The notes under the pieces: generated by a model
What the model saw: only the letters and a program-made list of their open reading frames with translations
Databases searched by the model: none
Told to the model about the DNA's origin: nothing
Program-made: the position numbers and the translations under genes
Assembly: GCA_028752905.1 (NCBI GenBank)
Contig: JAQNBH010000011.1
Span: 24,124,341 to 24,188,340, forward strand
DNA from: Cladorhizidae sp. MBARI D1340-BT2
Lineage: Eukaryota > Porifera > Demospongiae > Poecilosclerida > Cladorhizidae
DNA: 64,000 nucleotides
Direction of reading: 5' to 3'
Shown: positions 58,285 through 64,000 of the stretch, piece by piece
How positions within the stretch are numbered: position 1 is the first letter of the stretch
How the letters are laid out: each line of letters starts with the position of its first letter

Positions 58285-61200
58285 CAGAGTTCATAGCTTG
58301 CAGCATGCCAGAGTACATGGCTTCCTACACACCAGAGTTCATGGCTTGATGCACCCCAGAGTTCATGGCTTGATGCACACCAGAGTTCATGGCTTAATAC
58401 AGGGTTCATGACTGCTAAACAACAGACTTCATGGCTTGCTACACACCAGAGTTCATAGCTTGATACAGACCAGACTTCATAGCTTGATACCCACCAGATT
58501 TCATGGCTGGATGCACAACCGAGTTCATGGCTTAATGCGCTCCCGAGTTCATGTCTTGAAGTAAACCAGTGTTCATGGAATGATGCATACCAGAGTTCAT
58601 GACTTGATGCACACCACAGTTCATGTCTTGATACACACCAGAGTTCATAGCTTGATACAGACCAGAGTTCATATATGGATACTCACCAGAGTTCATGGCT
58701 TGATGCACACCAGAGTACATGGCTTAATGCACACCATAATTCATAGCTTGATGCAGACCAGATTGCTTGGCTTGATGCAAACCAGAGTTCATGGTTTGAT
58801 ACAGAGTGCATGGCTACTGACACCAGAGTTCTTGGCTTGATACACACCAGAGTTCACGGCTTGATGCACACCAGAATTCATATAGTTCATATCTTCTTCG
58901 CCCCCGAGTTAATGGCTTGATGCACATTCGAGTTCATGGCTTGATGCATACCAGAGTTCATGGCTTGAATCATATCAGAGTTCATGGCTTGGTACACACA
59001 AGGTTTCATGGCTTGACACACCAGAGTTCATGGCTTGCTGCATGACAGAGTTCATAGCTTGCAGCACGCCGGAGTTCATGGCTTCCTACACACCAGAGTT
59101 CATGGTTTGATGCACCCCAGAGTTCATGGCTTGATGCACACCAGAGTTCATCGCTTGATACAGAGTTTATGACTGCTAAATAACAGACTTCATGGCTTGC
59201 TACACACCAGAGTTCATAGCTTGATACAGACCAGAGTTCATAGCTTGATACCCACCAGATTTCATGGCTTAATGCACAACAGAGTTCATGGCTTGATGCG
59301 CACCCGAGTTCATGTCTTGAAGTCAACCAGAGTTCATTGATTGATGCACACCAGAGTTCATGACTTGATGCACACCACAGTTCATGTCTTGATACACACC
59401 AGAGTTCATAGCTTGATACAGACCAGAATTCATATATTGATACTCACCAGAGTTCATGGCTTGATGCACACCAGAGTACATGGCTTGATGCACACCATTA
59501 TTCATAGCTTGATGCACTCCAGAGTGCATGGCTTGATGCAAACCAGGGTTCATGGCTTGATGCACACCAGAGTTCATATAGTTCATCTTTTGCTGCATCC
59601 CCGAGTTCATGGCTTGATGCACATCCGAGTTCATGGATTGATGCACATCAGAGTTCATGGCTTGATGCACACCGGAGTTCATGGCTTGCTACACACCAGA
59701 GTTCATGGCTTGATGCACACCAGAGTTCATGTCTTGATTCACATCAGAGTTTATGGCTTGGTACACACAAGGGTTCATGGCTTGACACACCAGAGTTCAT
59801 GGCTTGCTGCATGCCAGAATTCATGAATTGATACAGAGTTCATAACTGCTACACACCAGAGTTCATGGCTTGATGCACAGCAGAGTTCATAGCTCGATAC
59901 ACACCAGAGTTCATGTCTTGATACACACCAATGTTAAAAGCTTGATACAGACCAGAGTTCATAGCTCTATACACACCAGAGTTCATGTCTTGCTACACAC
60001 CAGAGTTTATAACTTTATAAATATCAGAGTTCATGGCTTGATGCACGCCAGAGTTCATAGCTTGCAGCATGCCAGAGTTCATGGCTTCCTACACACCAGA
60101 GTTCATGGCTTGATGCACCCCAGAGTTCATGGCTTGATGCACACCAGAATTCATGGGTTGATACAGGGTTCATGATTGCTAAACAATAGACTTCATGGCT
60201 TGCTACACACCAGAGTTCATACCTTGATACAGACCAGAGTTCATAGCTTGATACCCACCAGATTTCATGGCTTGATGCACAACAGAGTTCATGGCTTAAT
60301 GCGCACCCGGGTTCATGTCTTGAAGTAAACCAGAGTTCATTGATTGCTGCACACCAGAGTTCATGACTTGATGCACACCACAGTTCATGTCTTGATACAG
60401 ACCAGAGTTCATAGTCTGATACCCACCAGAGTTCATGGCTTGATGCACTCCACGGTTCATGGCTTGATGCAAACTAGAGTTCATGGCTTGATGCACACTT
60501 GAGTTCATGTCTTGTTGCATACCAGAGTTCATGGCTTGATACCACACTAGAGTTCATGACTTGATGCGCACCAGAGTCAATGACTTGATGCACACCTGTG
60601 TTTATGGCTTGATACACACCAGATTTCATAGCTTGATGCACACCAGAGTTCATGGCTTGCTGCACACCAGTGTTCAAGCTTGAAGTACACCAGAGTTCAT
60701 GGCTTGATGGACACCAAAGTTTATTGCTTGATGCGTACCTGAGTTCATGGCTTCATGCAAACCAGAGTTCATAGCTTGATGTACACCAGAGTTTATGGCT
60801 TGCTGCAAGCCAATGTTCATAGCTTGATGCACACCAGAGTTCATATAGTTCATCTTTTGCTGCACCCCGAGTTCATAGCTTGATGCACACCAGAGTTCAT
60901 GGCTTGATGCACACCAGAGTTCATGGCTTGATGCACACCAGAGTTCATAGGTGGTGCACACCAGAGTTAATTGCTTGATACACACCAGAGTTCATGGCTT
61001 GCTACACAGTTCATTGCTTGATGCATACCAGAGTTCATAGCTTGATGTACACCTGAGTTCATGGTTTGATGCACACCAGAGATCATGGCTAGCTGCCCAC
61101 CGCAATTCATAGCTTGATGTACACCAGAGTTCAAGGCTTGATGCATACCAGATTTCATGGCTTGATACACACAAGAGTTCATGGTTTGATACACCTGAAT

Positions 61201-64000
61201 TCATGGCTTTCTGCATGCCAGAGTTCATGAATTTATATAGAGTTCATGACTACTACACTCCAGAGTTCATTGCTTGATGCACAGCAGAGTTCATAGCTCG
61301 ATACACACCAGAGTTCATGTCTTGCTACACATCAAAGTTCATAGCTTGATACAGACCAGAGTTCATAGCTCTATACACACCAGAGTTCATGTCTTGCTAC
61401 ACACCAGAATTTATAACTTTATAAATATCAGAGTTCATGGCTTGATGCACGCCATAGTTCATAGCTTGCTGCATGCCAGAGTTCATTGCTTCCTACACAC
61501 CAGAGTTCATGGCTTGATGCACCCCAGAGTTCATGGCTTGATGCACACCAGAGTTCATGGCTTTATACAGGGTTCATGAGACTGTTAAACAACAGACTTC
61601 ATGGCTAGCTGCACACCACAATTCATCGTTTGATGCACACCAGAGTTCAAGGCTTGATGCACACCAGTTTTCATGGCTTGATACACACAAGCTTTACACA
61701 CCAGAATTAATGGCTTTCTGCATGCCAGAGTTCATGAATTTATACAGAGTTCATGACTGCTACACTCCAGAGTTCATTGCTTGATGCACAGCAGAGTTCA
61801 TAGCTCGATACACACCAGAGTTCATGTCTTGCTACACATCAAAGTTCATAGCTTGATACAGACCAGAGTTCATAGCTCTATACACACCAGAGTTCATGTC
61901 TTGCTACACACCAGAGTTTATAACTTTATAAATATCAGAGTTCATGGCTTGATGCACGCTAGAGTTCATAGCTTGCGAATGCCAGAGTAAATTGCTTCCT
62001 ACACACCAGAGTTCATGGCTTGATGCACCCCAGAGTTCATGGCTTGATGCACACCAGAGTTCATGGCTTGATACAGGGTTCATGACTGCTTAACAACAGA
62101 CTTCATGGCTTGCTACACACCAGAGATCATAGCTTGATACAGACCAGAGTTGATAGCTTGATACCCACCAGATTTCATGGCTTGATGCACAACAGAGTTC
62201 ATGGCTTAATGCGCTCCCGAGTTCATGTCTTGAAGTAAACCAGAGTTCATGGATTGATGCATACCAGAGTTCATGACTTGATGCACACCACAGTTCATGT
62301 CTTGATACACACCAGAGTTCATAGCTTGATACAGACCAGAGTTCATATATTGATACTCACCAGCTTGATGCACACCAGAGTACATGGCTTGATGCACACC
62401 ATAATTCATAGCTTGATGCAGACCAGATTGCATGGCTTGATGCAAACCAGAGTTCATGGCTTGATACAGAGTGCATGGCTACTGACACCAAATTCATGGC
62501 TTGATACACACCAGTGTTCATGGCTTGATGCACACCAGAGTTCATAGAGTTCATATCTTGCTGCGCCCCTGAGTTAATGGCTTGATGCACATCCAAGTTC
62601 ATGGATTGATGCACACCAAAGTTCATGGCTTGATGCACACCAGAGTTCATGGCTTCCTACACACCAGAGTTCATGGCTTGATGCACACCAGAGTTCATGG
62701 CTTGATTCACATCCGAGTTCATGGCTTGGTACACACAAGGGTTCATGGCTTGACACAGCAGAGTTCATGGCTTGCTGCATGACAGAGTTCATAGCTTGCA
62801 GCATGCCGGAGTTCATGGCTTCCTACACACCAGAGTTCATGGCTTGATGGACCCCAGAGTTCATGGCTTGATGCACACCAGAGTTCATGGGTGATACAGA
62901 GTTTATGACTGCTAAATAACAGACTTCATGGCTTGCTACACACCAGAGTTCATAGCTTGATACAGACCAGAGTTCATAGCTTGATACCCACCAGATTTCA
63001 TGGCTTGATGCACAACAGAGTTCATCGCTTGATGCGCACCCGAGTTCATGTCTTGAAGTCAAACAGAGTTCATTGATTGATGCACACTAGAGTTCATGAC
63101 TTGATGCACACCACAGTTCATGTGTTGATACACACCAGAGTTCAAAGCTTGATACAGACCAGAATTAAGATATTGATACTCACCAGAGTTCATGGCTTGA
63201 TGCACACCAGAGTACATGGCTTGATGCACACCATTATTCATAGCTTGATGCACTCCAGAGTGCATGGCTTGATGCAACCCATGGTTCATGGCTTGATGCA
63301 CACCAGAGTTCATATAGTTCATCTTTTGCTGCACCCCCGAGTTCATGGCTTGATGCACATCCGAGTTCATGGATTGTGCACATCAGAGTTCATGGCTTGA
63401 TGCACACCAGAGTTCATGGCTTGCTACACACCAGAGTTCATGGCTTGATGCACACCAGAGTTCATGGCTTGATTCACATCATAGTTTATGGCTTGGTACA
63501 CACAAGGGTTCATGGCTTGACACACCAGAGTTCATGGCTTGCTGCATTCCAGAATTCATGAATTGATACAGAGTTCATGACTGCTACACACCAGAGTTCA
63601 TGGCTTGATGCACAGCAGAGTTCATAGTTCGATACACACCAGAGTTCATGTCTTGCTATACACCAAAGATAAAAGCTTGATACAGACCAGAGTTTATAGC
63701 TCTATACACACCAGAGTTCATGTCTTGCTACACACCAGAGTTTATAACTTTATAAATATCAGAGTTCATGGTTTGATGCAAACCAGAGTTCATGGCTTGA
63801 TACACACCAGTGTTCATGGCTTGATGCACACCAGAGTTCTGTAGTTCATATCTTGCTGCGCCCCCGAGTTAATGGCTTGATGCACATCCGAGTTCATGGA
63901 TTGATGCACACCAAAGTTCATGGCTTGATGCACACCAGAGTTCATGGGTTGATACAGGGTTCATGACTGCTAAACAACAGACTTCATGGTTTGCTACACA
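58285..64000. repeat. Recent duplicate of satellite blocks A+B
   Basis: Block A (offset 7,859 bp) passes at about 60969 directly into block B (offset 6,631 bp). The difference, 1,228 bp, equals the internal repeat step. The copy therefore lacks exactly one 1,228-bp unit. Confidence 0.85.

Larger units (their letters stand above)
44471..64000. repeat. 24-bp satellite array (about 19.5 kb, open-ended)
   Basis: About 800 head-to-tail units of 24 bp with core TTCATGGCTTGATGCACACC followed by AGAG. Common variants are AGCTTGATACAGACC and GTCTTGCTACACACC. Interruptions such as GGGTTCATGACTGCTAAACA and GAGTTTATGACTGCTAAATA recur and mark higher-order repeats. The array starts directly at the edge of the segmental duplication and continues beyond the window. 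Because 24 is a multiple of 3 and four of the six frames of the unit lack stops, long open frames appear on both strands (repeats of HGLMHTRV, SWLDAHQS, SGVHQAMN, LWCASSHE). They are irregularly terminated, and I do not call them genes. Confidence 0.97.

Noticed and set aside
44490..63844. Dozens of 60-160-residue frames made of HGLMHTRV- or MNSGVHQA-type repeats
   Set aside because: The 24-bp unit lacks stops in four frames, and frames end irregularly at indels. No promoter, splice or non-repeat domain is attached.
44471..64000. CRISPR array
   Set aside because: The units are contiguous 24-bp tandem repeats without unique spacers, in eukaryotic transposon-rich DNA.

Overview
This window looks like repeat-dominated, AT-rich nuclear DNA of an invertebrate animal. 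The evidence is the mix of cut-and-paste transposons with spliced transposase genes (PIF/Harbinger, piggyBac, hAT, pogo/Tigger), Gypsy-type LTR retrotransposons and long satellite arrays. A sponge or other early-branching marine animal would fit, but that is a guess: nothing in the sequence fixes the species. No intact single-copy host gene was found. The only host-gene candidates are a few exon-like pieces inside a segmental duplication.

Layout. 1-1.94 kb: AT-rich non-genic DNA with a 33-bp tandem duplication. 1.94-5.15 kb: a full-length but decayed Harbinger element, with a spliced transposase on + and a MADF/BESS DNA-binding partner on -. 5.27-8.82 kb: a piggyBac element whose transposase has lost its catalytic core, sitting between two nearly identical 527/529-bp direct repeats that both end in TTAA. 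9.31-12.78 kb: a decayed Gypsy-type LTR element on - (both LTRs, gag zinc knuckle, protease, part of RT, integrase C-terminus). 14.35-19.17 kb: a degenerate satellite of roughly 120-190 bp monomers. 19.9-23.1 kb: a scrambled region with integrase and RNase H pieces on +, a 149-bp foldback, and on - a reading frame that fuses a piggyBac N-terminus to a Gypsy integrase; a hammerhead-ribozyme-like motif follows. 23.3-24.2 kb: ATA/GAT/GGT trinucleotide repeats and inverted pieces of the 14-19 kb satellite. 24.2-31.4 kb: a 385-bp repeat in two copies, a broken PIN/FEN-like gene and a broken pogo-type transposase.

32.17-36.85 kb and 41.35-44.47 kb are two copies of one segmental duplication, separated by two decayed hAT transposons on -. 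The first copy carries a 1,181-bp hAT insertion whose 6-bp target duplication is proven by the empty site in the second copy. The second copy ends exactly where the last region begins.

44.47-64.0 kb, running off the window, is a 24-bp satellite organised into kilobase-scale higher-order repeats. Multi-kilobase blocks recur at offsets of 1,308, 3,120, 4,428, 6,631 and 7,859 bp, which shows recent segmental amplification. Four of the six frames of the 24-bp unit have no stop, so the many apparent ORFs there are not evidence for proteins.

The genes do not form a pathway. The window is best read as a record of transposon insertion, internal deletion, inversion, fusion and satellite amplification. 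The most unusual items are the piggyBac-integrase fusion frame, the 527-bp repeats around the piggyBac element, and the satellite with its datable duplication history.
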